DNA of 64,000 nucleotides from Streptomyces sporangiiformans (GTDB lineage: Bacteria; Actinomycetota; Actinomycetes; Streptomycetales; Streptomycetaceae). Location: positions 14,706 through 78,705 of the forward strand of contig NZ_VCHX02000044.1 in assembly GCF_005768555.2 (NCBI RefSeq), read 5' to 3'. Below, one piece after another: positions 27,743 through 35,149 of the stretch. Each line of letters begins with the position of its first letter. Within the stretch, counting starts at the first letter, position 1. The notes under the pieces are model-generated. The model ran no database searches and had not been told where the DNA came from. It worked only from the letters and a program-made list of their open reading frames with translations. Position numbers and translations under genes: made by a program.

Positions 27743-28393
27743 CTACCGGCGTGGGCGCACGCTGCTGGTGAACCACCGTGCGGCCGCCGCCGCGACCTCG
27801 TCCAGGGCGCCGGGTTCCTCGAAGAGATGGGTCGCGTGCGGGATCACCCGCAGCTCGTGCGGGGCCTGCAGCCGCCTGGCCGCGTCCCGGTTGAGCTGCA
27901 GGACGACCTCGTCGCGCCCGCCCACCAGCAGGAGCACGGGCGCGTGCACGCGGCCGAGGACCTGGTCGCCGGCCAGGTCGGGACGGCCGCCGCGGCAGAC
28001 CACGGCCCGCACGTCCCGGGGGCGTTCGGCGGCGGTCGCCAGCGCGGCGGCCGCTCCCGTGCTGGCGCCGAACAAAGCGATCGGCAGGTGGTCGGTGCGG
28101 GCGGCCAGCCAGTCCACCGCGCCGGTCAGCCGCCGGGTGAGCAGGTCGATGTCGAATCGGAGCTCAGCGGTCGCGAAGTCCTCGGCCTCCTCCTCCGGGG
28201 TCAGCAGGTCGATGAGCAGGGTGCCGAGTCCCGCGGTACGGAGCGTGGCGGCGACGGCCTGGTTGCGCGGGCTGTGGCGGGAACTGCCGCTGCCGTGTGC
28301 GAACAGGACGACCGCCGAGGCCTGGTCCGGCACCGTCAGATCCCCGGTGAGCGCCGCTTCGCCGGTCTGTACGGTCACGAGCGTGGACAGCAT
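27743..28393 (-). CDS. Alpha/beta-hydrolase of dienelactone-hydrolase type
   Basis: The 216-residue hydrolase has an oxyanion loop AVVLFAHGSGSSRHSPRNQ, a nucleophile elbow LFGASTGAAAAL (Ser in GASTG), the acid in LLLVGGRDEVV and the His in PHATHLFEEPG, a complete Ser-Asp-His triad. The start ATG 28393 (MLSTLVTVQTGE) follows GGGAGG by 4 bases; the frame extends upstream, but that part is low-complexity and lacks a ribosome site. It is the first gene of a leftward pair with the phosphoribosyltransferase. The divergent 214 bases to the STAS gene show no clear operator. Confidence 0.82.
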   Translation of the reverse strand: MLSTLVTVQTGEAALTGDLTVPDQASAVVLFAHGSGSSRHSPRNQAVAATLRTAGLGTLLIDLLTPEEEAEDFATAELRFDIDLLTRRLTGAVDWLAARTDHLPIALFGASTGAAAALATAAERPRDVRAVVCRGGRPDLAGDQVLGRVHAPVLLLVGGRDEVVLQLNRDAARRLQAPHELRVIPHATHLFEEPGALDEVAAAAARWFTSSVRPRR

Positions 28394-28607
28394 GGAACCT
28401 CCCGGCTGCTGTGGATCCGGAAACCGGGCGACCGCCGAGTACCCCCGCGCTCGCCGACCATGCGGCCGGGAGCGTTCACACCCCGCCGAGCGCGAATCGA
28501 ATGGTGCGGCGGACAGGGGGTACCTGAGGGCGGAGAGCAGATGTCCCACTCGGTTACGGTGCGCCACACGGACGCACGGGTGCTTACCCCCGAAGGGGAT
28601 GGGGGCG

Positions 28608-29000
28608 ATGATGCGGCATCCGACCTACGACATCCGAGAGCGGACCGTGAACGACAACACGGTCATCGAACTCTCCGGAGAGCTGGATCTCATGGCCAGC
28701 ACGGAGCTGGTGGCATGCCTCGACGCCGTGTGCGAGGCGGTGCCCAGCCGGCTGGTGCTCGACCTGCGGCGGGTCACGTTCCTGGACTGCAGCGGCCTCG
28801 CGCTCCTGTGCCGCATCCGCAATCGGCTGGCGGGCGGGCGAGGTCAGTTGCTCCTCGTCCTCGACGACACACGCCACAGACGCCTGCTCCGACTGACCGG
28901 GCTCTCGGACACCTTCGACATCGTCACGGACGTGGCGACCGCCCTCACCAGGACCTCTCCGCCCGGACGGAGCGATACGAGCGCGGACGGCGGCATCTGA
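28608..29000 (+). CDS. STAS-domain anti-sigma factor antagonist
   Basis: The 130-residue single STAS domain shows NTVIELSGELDLMASTEL at the start and the switch segment LVLDLRRVTFLDCSGLALLC, where the Ser in DCSG is the residue normally phosphorylated by a partner anti-sigma kinase. No kinase gene is adjacent, so its partner must be elsewhere. Start candidates are ATG 28608 and 28611 after a G-rich ribosome site. In Streptomyces such proteins release stress sigma factors of the SigB/BldN type; this role is inference. Confidence 0.85.
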   Translation: MMRHPTYDIRERTVNDNTVIELSGELDLMASTELVACLDAVCEAVPSRLVLDLRRVTFLDCSGLALLCRIRNRLAGGRGQLLLVLDDTRHRRLLRLTGLSDTFDIVTDVATALTRTSPPGRSDTSADGGI

Positions 29001-29012
29001 AGGGCGCTGCCG

Positions 29013-29441
29013 CTATGCCCCGGTGTCTTCGGCCCGGGCAAGCGGCAGCAGCGTACGGATGTCCGTGGGCAGGACGCTCGCCAGCTTCTCCATCTCCTCG
29101 GGTGCCACCGCCGCGTCCAGTACTTCGAGGACCGCGGCCGCCTGCCGCAGTGCGACATCCTCGGGCACGCCGGCGCGCCAGGCGATCCTGCCCGCGAACG
29201 CGGTGAGGTCGAAGCGCTCGCCGGCACCGCGCCGCCGTTCGTCCTCGGTGGGCCCGGCGGCCTTCTCCCGCATGGACTCGGCCAGGTCCGAGGGCAGCTG
29301 CGCGGCCAGGTGATCGGCCAGCCCCTCGGGGATGCGCTCGGCCAGCGTCGACAGCACCGCCCGCGCCGTGTGTTCGGCGGCGCCCCGGTCGGGCAGCTGA
29401 GCCTGTGCCTGGACCTTTCCGATCAGCTCGTCGTGCCGCAT
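29013..29441 (-). CDS. DUF2267-family protein
   Basis: The 142-residue protein is made of two similar helical halves. The first begins MRHDELIGKVQAQAQLPDRG with AEHTARAVLSTLAERIPEGL; the second is LTAFAGRIAWRAGVPEDVAL with EVLDAAVAPEEMEKLASVLP. This is the DUF2267 pattern, often found in actinobacterial stress islands beside STAS and phosphoribosyltransferase genes. The start ATG 29441 has AAGGAG 8 bases upstream. Its stop faces the STAS gene stop across 12 bases. Upstream, CACCATGCGAG is directly repeated at 29511-29532. The molecular function is unknown. Confidence 0.82.
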   Translation of the reverse strand: MRHDELIGKVQAQAQLPDRGAAEHTARAVLSTLAERIPEGLADHLAAQLPSDLAESMREKAAGPTEDERRRGAGERFDLTAFAGRIAWRAGVPEDVALRQAAAVLEVLDAAVAPEEMEKLASVLPTDIRTLLPLARAEDTGA

Positions 29442-29583
29442 GGTTCCCGACTCCTTTTGGTACGCGGTGCACGGTGCACGTGTTCCTGCGGCTCGTGAGG
29501 CGGACACGTACACCATGCGAGCACCATGCGAGTTTCCCTGGAGCGGGCGAATACACGGCCCCTTGCTGCCCCGGCCGTTCGTC

Positions 29584-30651
29584 TCAGCTCTCGCGGCGCA
29601 GGAGGAAGGACAGCAGCGCACGCAGCCCGTCGGCAGCGGCCGGCTCCAGCGGGACGCTGTCGAGACAGGCGTCCACGGCGGCGATGTGGCGGTGCGCCTC
29701 GGCCAGGGCCGCGGCGCGGCCGCCGGCCTCCTCGATCAGGACGGCGGCCCGGCGGACGACGGTGTCGTCCAGGGGTTCGGGCGAGTCCAGGAGGAGGGCG
29801 AGACGCTGGGTGCCCGGAGCGGCGAGAGCGGCCAGGACCGGGAACGTCTTCTTGCGCCGGCGCAGGTCCGCGTGAACCGGCTTGCCCGTGACGGCGGGGT
29901 CGCCCCAGACGCCCAGGATGTCGTCGATCACCTGGAAGGCCACGCCGAGGTGGCGTCCGGCACGGTCCAGGGCGGTGATCGCCGCCGGCTGGGCACCGGC
30001 GAGTACGGCACCCAGCGCGGCCGCGCACCCGAGGAGCGCGCCGGTCTTGTGCTCGGCCATCGCCCGGTACTCGTCCGGACGGACCGCGTCCGGGCCGGTC
30101 CAGGGGCGGGTCTCGAAGAGCAGGTCGTCGGCCTGACCGCGTACGAGGTCGTTCAGGGCGGTGGACAGGTGGCGTATCGCCGCCGGGACCTGGCCGCCCG
30201 GCGTGCCGGCCAGCGTCTCCACGGCCAGCGCGAAGAGCGCGTCGCCCGCGAGGACGGCCGGACCCGTGCCGTACGCCTTCCACACGGTGGGACGGCGGCG
30301 CCGGGTCGGATCGCCGTCCATGATGTCGTCGTGCAGGAGTGAGAAGGTGTGCACCAGCTCCACCGCGACGGCCGCGGCGACTCCGGATCGTACGGGCGCC
30401 CCGGACGCCTCCGCGCCCAGGACGGCAAGGGCCTGCCGCAGCCCCTTGCCGCCGGCCGCGGCAGCGGGCGCGCCGCCCACCTCACACCAGCCGAAGGAGT
30501 ACGCGGCCATCTCGCCGACCCACGGATGCAGCCGCGCGACGGCTTCCTCCAGCGCCGGACGCACCAACTCCCGGCAGCGATCCAGGACATGAGGAGCCGC
30601 ACCGGCGGGAGACGACAGGGCGGACGACAGGACCGAGGACCTCGTCGTCAT
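29584..30651 (-). CDS. Polyprenyl (probably geranylgeranyl) diphosphate synthase
   Basis: The 355-residue trans-prenyltransferase has both aspartate-rich motifs, HDDIMDGDPTRRRRP (DDxxD at 108-112) and FQVIDDILGVWGD (about 239-251), and GGKGLRQALAVLG at the isopentenyl site. Phe stands five residues before the first motif, suggesting a short chain (C15-C20), though this is indirect. The start ATG 30651 overlaps the stop of the TPR gene by four bases, so the pair is translationally coupled. No terpene cyclase or carotenoid gene is in view. Confidence 0.88.
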   Translation of the reverse strand: MTTRSSVLSSALSSPAGAAPHVLDRCRELVRPALEEAVARLHPWVGEMAAYSFGWCEVGGAPAAAAGGKGLRQALAVLGAEASGAPVRSGVAAAVAVELVHTFSLLHDDIMDGDPTRRRRPTVWKAYGTGPAVLAGDALFALAVETLAGTPGGQVPAAIRHLSTALNDLVRGQADDLLFETRPWTGPDAVRPDEYRAMAEHKTGALLGCAAALGAVLAGAQPAAITALDRAGRHLGVAFQVIDDILGVWGDPAVTGKPVHADLRRRKKTFPVLAALAAPGTQRLALLLDSPEPLDDTVVRRAAVLIEEAGGRAAALAEAHRHIAAVDACLDSVPLEPAAADGLRALLSFLLRRES

Positions 30652-31733
30652 CGCCCCGCCTCCACGCTCGCGGCGGCTGCCGTCCAGGCCCCCTTGGGCT
30701 CGACCGCCACCTCCACTCCGAACTCCGCCTGCGCCCGAGCCACCATCTGCCGCGCGTGCCGAAGTCCGATCCGCTCCAACGTCCCTGCGAGTTCCGCCAG
30801 TTCGGCCGCCGTCTCCTCGAGATCGCGGCCCAGTTGCGCGAGGGACTTGGCCAGCCCGAGACGGGACAGCGCCTCCCCGCGCGGCTCGTTCATCGCACGG
30901 AACTCCGCCAGCGCCTGCTCGTAGGTGTCCCGCGCCGCCACGTACCGCCCGGCGCGGTACAGGACGTTGCCGCGCATCTTGTGGTTGTACGCCAGCGCGC
31001 TCGACAGGTTCATCTCGCGACAGGTGACCTCGGCCTCGGCGAGCAGCCCGAGCGCCCGCTCGGCGTCCCCGTCACGCACGGAGACGATGTCGGCGAGGCC
31101 TCGTAACGCCCAGGCGTGGCCGCGGCGGTCGTCGGCCCGCCCGGCGATCTCGGCGGCCTCCTCGAACATCGCGTACGCCGTGTCGTACGAGCCGGTGTTG
31201 CGGTGCATCTGCGCGATGCCCTCCAGCGCCCACACCGTGTGCCGGGCCTCGCCGCGCTTGCGTGCCTCGGCCAGGAGCTGTTCGTGCAGTGCGCCGACCG
31301 CGGTGTAGTCGCCCTGGATGCGGCCGGTCTCCGCCATTCCGGCGAGCGAGTAGCCGCGTACGACGATGTCGCCGCCGCGCTCACCGAGTTCGGCCGCCAG
31401 ACCCAGCAGCCGCCAGGCCAGGGCCAGTGCGCCGCGTTGGCGTGCGAGCGTGCCTCCACTCCACAGGGCCCATGCCATCGCCGCGTCGTCCTCGGCTTCG
31501 CGGGCGGCTCGGTAGCTCGCCTTCCACGCCCGGTCGGCGTCTTCCACCTGCCCGAGCCGCCGGTGCGCCTCGGCGACCGCGAGGCCCGACCGCGCCGCCT
31601 CGCGCCGCTCTCCGGCCCGCTCGGCCGCACGCAGCTGCTCGGTGCCGGCGGTCAGCACGTCCACCAGCGACGAGTTCACGGACAGGGTGGTGAGCGCGCC
31701 CTGGTACTCCGGGGCGAATGCCTTGCCGTACAT
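30648..31733 (-). CDS. Tetratricopeptide-repeat protein, coupled to the prenyl synthase
   Basis: The 361-residue all-helical protein has about seven TPR-like repeats, for example EAHRRLGQVEDADRAWKASY, SLAGMAETGRIQGDYTAVGA, GIAQMHRNTGSYDTAYAMFE and RGNVLYRAGRYVAARDTYEQ. No DNA-binding domain, kinase or membrane segment is visible. The start is ATG 31733 (MYGKAFAPEYQGAL), with AAGG 6 bases upstream; the open frame extends further left of that but through the promoter palindrome. A partner-binding or scaffold role for the prenyl synthase, or a peptide-sensing regulator, are both possible. Confidence 0.75.
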   Translation of the reverse strand: MYGKAFAPEYQGALTTLSVNSSLVDVLTAGTEQLRAAERAGERREAARSGLAVAEAHRRLGQVEDADRAWKASYRAAREAEDDAAMAWALWSGGTLARQRGALALAWRLLGLAAELGERGGDIVVRGYSLAGMAETGRIQGDYTAVGALHEQLLAEARKRGEARHTVWALEGIAQMHRNTGSYDTAYAMFEEAAEIAGRADDRRGHAWALRGLADIVSVRDGDAERALGLLAEAEVTCREMNLSSALAYNHKMRGNVLYRAGRYVAARDTYEQALAEFRAMNEPRGEALSRLGLAKSLAQLGRDLEETAAELAELAGTLERIGLRHARQMVARAQAEFGVEVAVEPKGAWTAAAASVEAGR

Positions 31734-31792
31734 GGATGCCTTTCGGTCTGCCGTTTGCTTGCCGGGGGCACGGCTGACCTCTCCACACGCTG

Positions 31793-31817
31793 CGCGTATA
31801 CACACTGTGTATACGCG
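31793..31817. promoter_or_regulatory. Perfect 25-bp palindrome before the TPR/prenyl-synthase operon
   Basis: The half-site CGCGTATACACA at 31793-31804 is mirrored exactly at 31806-31817 around one central base. It stands 60-84 bases upstream of the TPR gene start. A further partial half (GTGTATA) lies at 31820-31826. TACTAT and TATACT on the minus strand just outside it are -10-like. The remaining 31818-31993 shows no gene. Confidence 0.75.
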
Positions 31818-31993
31818 GAGTGTATAGTACGCCGGATGTCCGCCCCGGATTGCCATTGTTCGGGGCGGGGGTCACCGGCGCCGCCGCGCCTTCCCGTTGT
31901 TGATCAAGACGTCGGCGTCGGCAGTCGGGTTGCTTCTGAGGTGTACATCACAGGCAGGGGAGAGGCCCACGCGTCGCGCGGGCCTTGTCGAGC

Positions 31994-32503
31994 TCAGTGG
32001 CTTTGCAGGATCCCCCGCACGAACGCCGCCTGGCCGACGTGCTGCAGGTCGTCGGAGAGGACGCTGATCAGGCGGACGCCCAGGGTGACGGGAGGGGACC
32101 AGCTCTTGTCGACGACGCGGTCCAACTCGTCATCGTCGAGGTCCTGCAGGTAGGAGAGCGTCTGCTCGTGGACCGCGTCGTAGTAGCCCACCAGCAGGTC
32201 GCCCGAGTCCACGCGGACCTTGGCGACCTTCTGCGGGGTGTGGCCGTATCCGGTGTCCTTGCGGGGGAGGCCGAGGCCGAAGCGGTCCGCCCAGTCCTGC
32301 GACTGCCAGACCTGCTCGCGGCCGGAGGCGTCGGCGACGTGGTCGTCCTGGATGCGGGTGAGATGCCAGACGAGCCAGCTGATCGAGTTGGCCCGGTCGT
32401 CGGGGCGGGCGTTGAGATCGTCGGCGGAGAGTCCGTCGACGACGGCGTGGACCTCCTCCTGGATGCGACCGTACGCGTCGACGAGAACGTCCTTGGCGTG
32501 CAT
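31994..32503 (-). CDS. DinB/DUF664-family protein (mycothiol-dependent transferase-like)
   Basis: The 169-residue four-helix-bundle protein starts MHAKDVLVDAYGRIQEEVHA. It carries SISWLVWHLTRIQDDHVAD, where the His is one of the three metal ligands of DinB proteins, and ends with LISVLSDDLQHVGQAAFVRG with the late His. This is the actinobacterial DUF664 group, some members of which are mycothiol S-transferases. The start ATG 32503 has GAGGAAC just upstream. It is a single gene; 68 bases separate it from the OB-fold gene. The substrate is unknown. Confidence 0.82.
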   Translation of the reverse strand: MHAKDVLVDAYGRIQEEVHAVVDGLSADDLNARPDDRANSISWLVWHLTRIQDDHVADASGREQVWQSQDWADRFGLGLPRKDTGYGHTPQKVAKVRVDSGDLLVGYYDAVHEQTLSYLQDLDDDELDRVVDKSWSPPVTLGVRLISVLSDDLQHVGQAAFVRGILQSH

Positions 32504-32571
32504 GGGTTCCTCCACGCTCTGCGCGGGCAACTGTCCCTGCCAGTGTTCCCGCGAGTCCCCGCCCGCGCGCG

Positions 32572-32979
32572 TCAGAACCAGCCCGAGTGCGGCTCTTCGC
32601 GCAGCTTGAACACGGGCTCGCGGCGCACCGGGTCCGCGGCGGTGGTCAGCTGGACGCGGCCGCCGACGTGGATCGCGATGAGCGGGCCCTGTACCCGTCC
32701 GCGCACCGTGAACCCCTCCTCCAGCTCGACGAGGGACACATTGCGTGCGGCGGGAGTGTTGCGCTGGACGGTGGTGGCATGGCGGATGACGCCCTGGCCC
32801 GAGCTGCGTTCCGTACGGAGGTCGCTGCCCGCGCAGACCGGGCAGAGCAGCCTGTGGAACATGGCCGTCCCGCACCAGCGGCAGCGCTGGTAGAACAGCC
32901 CTTCTTCGGTCGGGTGCGGGGTGGTCGCCCTCTCCGCGTCGAGCACGCCCGCCGCGATCCCGTTTCCTCGGTGGAACAC
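32572..32979 (-). CDS. Zn-ribbon OB-fold protein (DUF35 type)
   Basis: The 135-residue protein has an N-terminal zinc ribbon (CRWCGTAMFHRLLCPVCAGS, a CxxC pair twice) followed by an OB fold (GVIRHATTVQRNTPAARNV to IAIHVGGRVQLTTAAD). These proteins usually work with thiolases or hydratases in acyl-CoA or steroid side-chain metabolism, but none is adjacent here. The start is GTG 32979, 8 bases after GGGAGA. Two operator-like sites at 33076-33112 stand upstream and match those before the tetR gene, so TetR probably controls it. Confidence 0.8.
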   Translation of the reverse strand: MFHRGNGIAAGVLDAERATTPHPTEEGLFYQRCRWCGTAMFHRLLCPVCAGSDLRTERSSGQGVIRHATTVQRNTPAARNVSLVELEEGFTVRGRVQGPLIAIHVGGRVQLTTAADPVRREPVFKLREEPHSGWF

Positions 32980-33075
32980 GATGTCATCTCCCTGCGCTGG
33001 GCCGGAATCTGATGTGCGCGAAACTGAAGGTGCGCGGAGCATGCGGAGCACCGCGCCGTGCACGAGCTCAGCGTA

Positions 33076-33112
33076 TGGCACGCAGTGCCACCCGTAAAGG
33101 CACTCGGTACCC
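33076..33112. promoter_or_regulatory. Two operator copies upstream of the OB-fold gene
   Basis: TGGCACGCAGTGCCA at 33076-33090 is an inverted repeat with 6-bp arms around three bases. AGGCACTCGGTACCC at 33098-33112 is a weaker copy. They are about 97 and 119 bases upstream of the OB-fold gene, in the gap after the tetR stop (33113). Confidence 0.65.
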
Positions 33113-33901
33113 TCAATCGAGCGGGCGCTCCAGCGTGGTCTCGATCTCCTGGACCACCCGCCACATCGGCACCCCGCGCCGCGAGACGACCACGACGACG
33201 TCCTCCGCCGGAGCCTCGGAGGAGGTGGAGGCGGGGGTGGGGGCGGGGGTGGGCTCGGAAGCGGGCGTGGAGCCGGGCGCGGGAGCGGCAGTTGGACCGA
33301 AGGTCCGCTGCACATGGGCGAGAGCGTGGTCGACCTCCGCGCCCGCGTCGCTCTGGCCGTCCGACCGAAGCCATGACCGCAGCCCGTTGTTGTGCGCCGC
33401 GACCACGGCCGCGGCGATCACATCGGCCTGCAGTGTCCCGTCGCGCCGCCCCGAGAAGCGCCGGCGCAGATATTCGGCGAGTGCCCGCTCGTATCGCCAG
33501 ACCACCGAGAGTTCGTACGCTCGCAGCCCCGGGACCTTCCTGGTGAGGCGGTAGCGCTGGACCGAGAACGTCGGGTTCTCCGCGTACATGCGCAGGACGA
33601 GGCGTGCCGCGTCGCAGACCCGGGCGACCGGGTCGTCCTCGTCGCCGCCCCGGCCCAGGAACTCGGTCATGTCGGCCAGACAGCGCTCGTGGTCCGGGAA
33701 GACCACGTCCTCCTTCGACGGGAAGTACCGGAAGAAGGACCGCCGCCCGACACCGGCGAGCGACACGATGTCGTCGACAGTGGTCTGCTCGTACCCCCGC
33801 TCCAGGAACAACTGGAACGACGCCGCGACGAGAGCGTCCCGCATCGGCGGCTTCGGAACCGTCGCATCGGCCGCCTGGCCAGGCCGGGATACCTCGCTCA
33901 T
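33113..33901 (-). CDS. TetR-family regulator with a Pro/Thr/Ala-rich linker
   Basis: The 262-residue regulator has an N-terminal TetR helix-turn-helix (LERGYEQTTVDDIVSLAGVG and RRSFFRYFPSKEDVVFPDHE, residues about 33-70) and an all-helical ligand domain to about residue 195. A low-complexity stretch (APAPGSTPASEPTPAPTPAS) then leads to a terminal segment VVVVSRRGVPMWRVVQEIET. The tail after the linker is unusual for TetR proteins and could be a separate small module. Operators with the same motif lie in front of this gene and of the OB-fold gene downstream. Confidence 0.87.
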   Translation of the reverse strand: MSEVSRPGQAADATVPKPPMRDALVAASFQLFLERGYEQTTVDDIVSLAGVGRRSFFRYFPSKEDVVFPDHERCLADMTEFLGRGGDEDDPVARVCDAARLVLRMYAENPTFSVQRYRLTRKVPGLRAYELSVVWRYERALAEYLRRRFSGRRDGTLQADVIAAAVVAAHNNGLRSWLRSDGQSDAGAEVDHALAHVQRTFGPTAAPAPGSTPASEPTPAPTPASTSSEAPAEDVVVVVSRRGVPMWRVVQEIETTLERPLD

Positions 33902-33931
33902 ATGGGGAACCTAGCATCGGGCCGCACGAAA

Positions 33932-33969
33932 TGGCACTCAGTGTGCTCTTCCGGGGGAACTGAGTGCCA
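33932..33969. promoter_or_regulatory. Inverted pair of operators upstream of tetR
   Basis: Two facing copies of TGGCACTCAGT occur: 33932-33946 on the plus strand and 33955-33969 on the minus strand. Arms of 12 bases including the flanking A (33931-33942 and 33959-33970) match exactly. They lie 30-68 bases upstream of the tetR start, in the divergent gap to the gene at 34103. Confidence 0.7.
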
Positions 33970-34102
33970 TGAGGTGGGGCGGGCGGGAGGACGGGGAGAG
34001 GGGCGGGGGAGAGGACTCCGTGGGCAACCAGTAGGGTCCGGCCCTGTGTCCGCCGGTGGGGCGGGAGTTGGCGTGAAATCGGCGTGACGGGGGTCGGAAA
34101 CG

Positions 34103-35128
34103 GTGCGGCGCTGGATCAAGGTGTCAGTGACGGCTGCGGTGGTCCTGGGAGTGGCCGGCTATGTGGCCGAGCCGTACGCACGGGACTGGATGCTGGCCGG
34201 GAGCGCCTGCCACGGGGCGCTGCCCCGGGACGTCGTGGACCGGCTCACGCCCGAGGGCGCGCATCTCGACAGCGAGGAGTCCCGGCAGAGCGACGGGCTC
34301 GGCTCCTACGGTTGCGACCTCACCATCGAGGGCGACGAGATCCAGAACTCGCGGCTCATCGAGATGGAGGCCTACACCCGACGCGACGACCAGGACCGGG
34401 AGTTCTTCGGCGCCTTCCCGGAGGAGGGTTTCTCTCGGCAGGGGGTTCTGCCCGACGGGCTCCCCGGGTTCATCGACGATTACCGCGCTATCAACCTCCT
34501 GCTGCCCTGCCCGGACCTCGGCGAGGATGCCGAAGGCCGGCAGCGCAAGCTTCTGGTGCGCACATGGATGGGCACGGACACATTGAGCGGGGTGCCTGGC
34601 GCCGCGTACGAGGCGGCCGTCGCGCTCACCAACTCGGCCTCCGAACGGCTGGGTTGTGGCGCCGAGCCGCTCAAGGCCCCGAAGGGAGGCGCTGTGCCCG
34701 CCGACCCGGAGGCCGATCCGAAGACCCTGTCGACGGCGGAGGCCAAGGGAACCGCCTGCGGGTGGGTGGCCGAGGCCGGGCTGCCGAAGGGCGCGGACTG
34801 GCGGGTCGAGGTCGGAATGAACAACGCGGCACCCACGGGGCGTTGCGACGTCTCCAGCGGGGACGGGGAGTCCGGTTCGGAGAAGTCGCTGGCGTTCGTG
34901 GCGTGGTACGGCGACTGGAGCAACCGCCTCAACTTCGAGGACGGCAACGGCGAGTTCCGGTCCATGACGGCCTCCGCACGTTGCGATGGCGAGGCCGCCA
35001 ACTACGCGCTCGGCGGGTCCGAGGACATCCCGGGTGTCGGCAAGGCGGCCCAGCAGCGGCTGCTCAAGCGGTTCGCGCAGGATCAGGTGAACCGGCGCGG
35101 CTGCTCCGATCTGCGGTTCCATTTCTGA
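34103..35128 (+). CDS. Membrane-anchored hypothetical protein
   Basis: The 341-residue protein starts with one N-terminal hydrophobic segment (VSVTAAVVLGVAGYVA) after a basic RRWIK, so the bulk is outside the membrane. The body contains two similar parts, each around a Cys (CHGALPRDVVDRLTP, YGCDLTIEGDE and later GTACGWVAEAGLPKGADW, GRCDVSSGD), with a Cys near the C-terminus (GCSDLRFHF). This suggests disulfide-linked duplicated domains. GTG 34103 is the start; the upstream ribosome site is weak. I do not recognise the family. It is tail-to-tail with the gene at 35150. Confidence 0.7.
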   Translation: MRRWIKVSVTAAVVLGVAGYVAEPYARDWMLAGSACHGALPRDVVDRLTPEGAHLDSEESRQSDGLGSYGCDLTIEGDEIQNSRLIEMEAYTRRDDQDREFFGAFPEEGFSRQGVLPDGLPGFIDDYRAINLLLPCPDLGEDAEGRQRKLLVRTWMGTDTLSGVPGAAYEAAVALTNSASERLGCGAEPLKAPKGGAVPADPEADPKTLSTAEAKGTACGWVAEAGLPKGADWRVEVGMNNAAPTGRCDVSSGDGESGSEKSLAFVAWYGDWSNRLNFEDGNGEFRSMTASARCDGEAANYALGGSEDIPGVGKAAQQRLLKRFAQDQVNRRGCSDLRFHF

Positions 35129-35149
35129 GGGGCTGCCGGCCCGGTCCCG

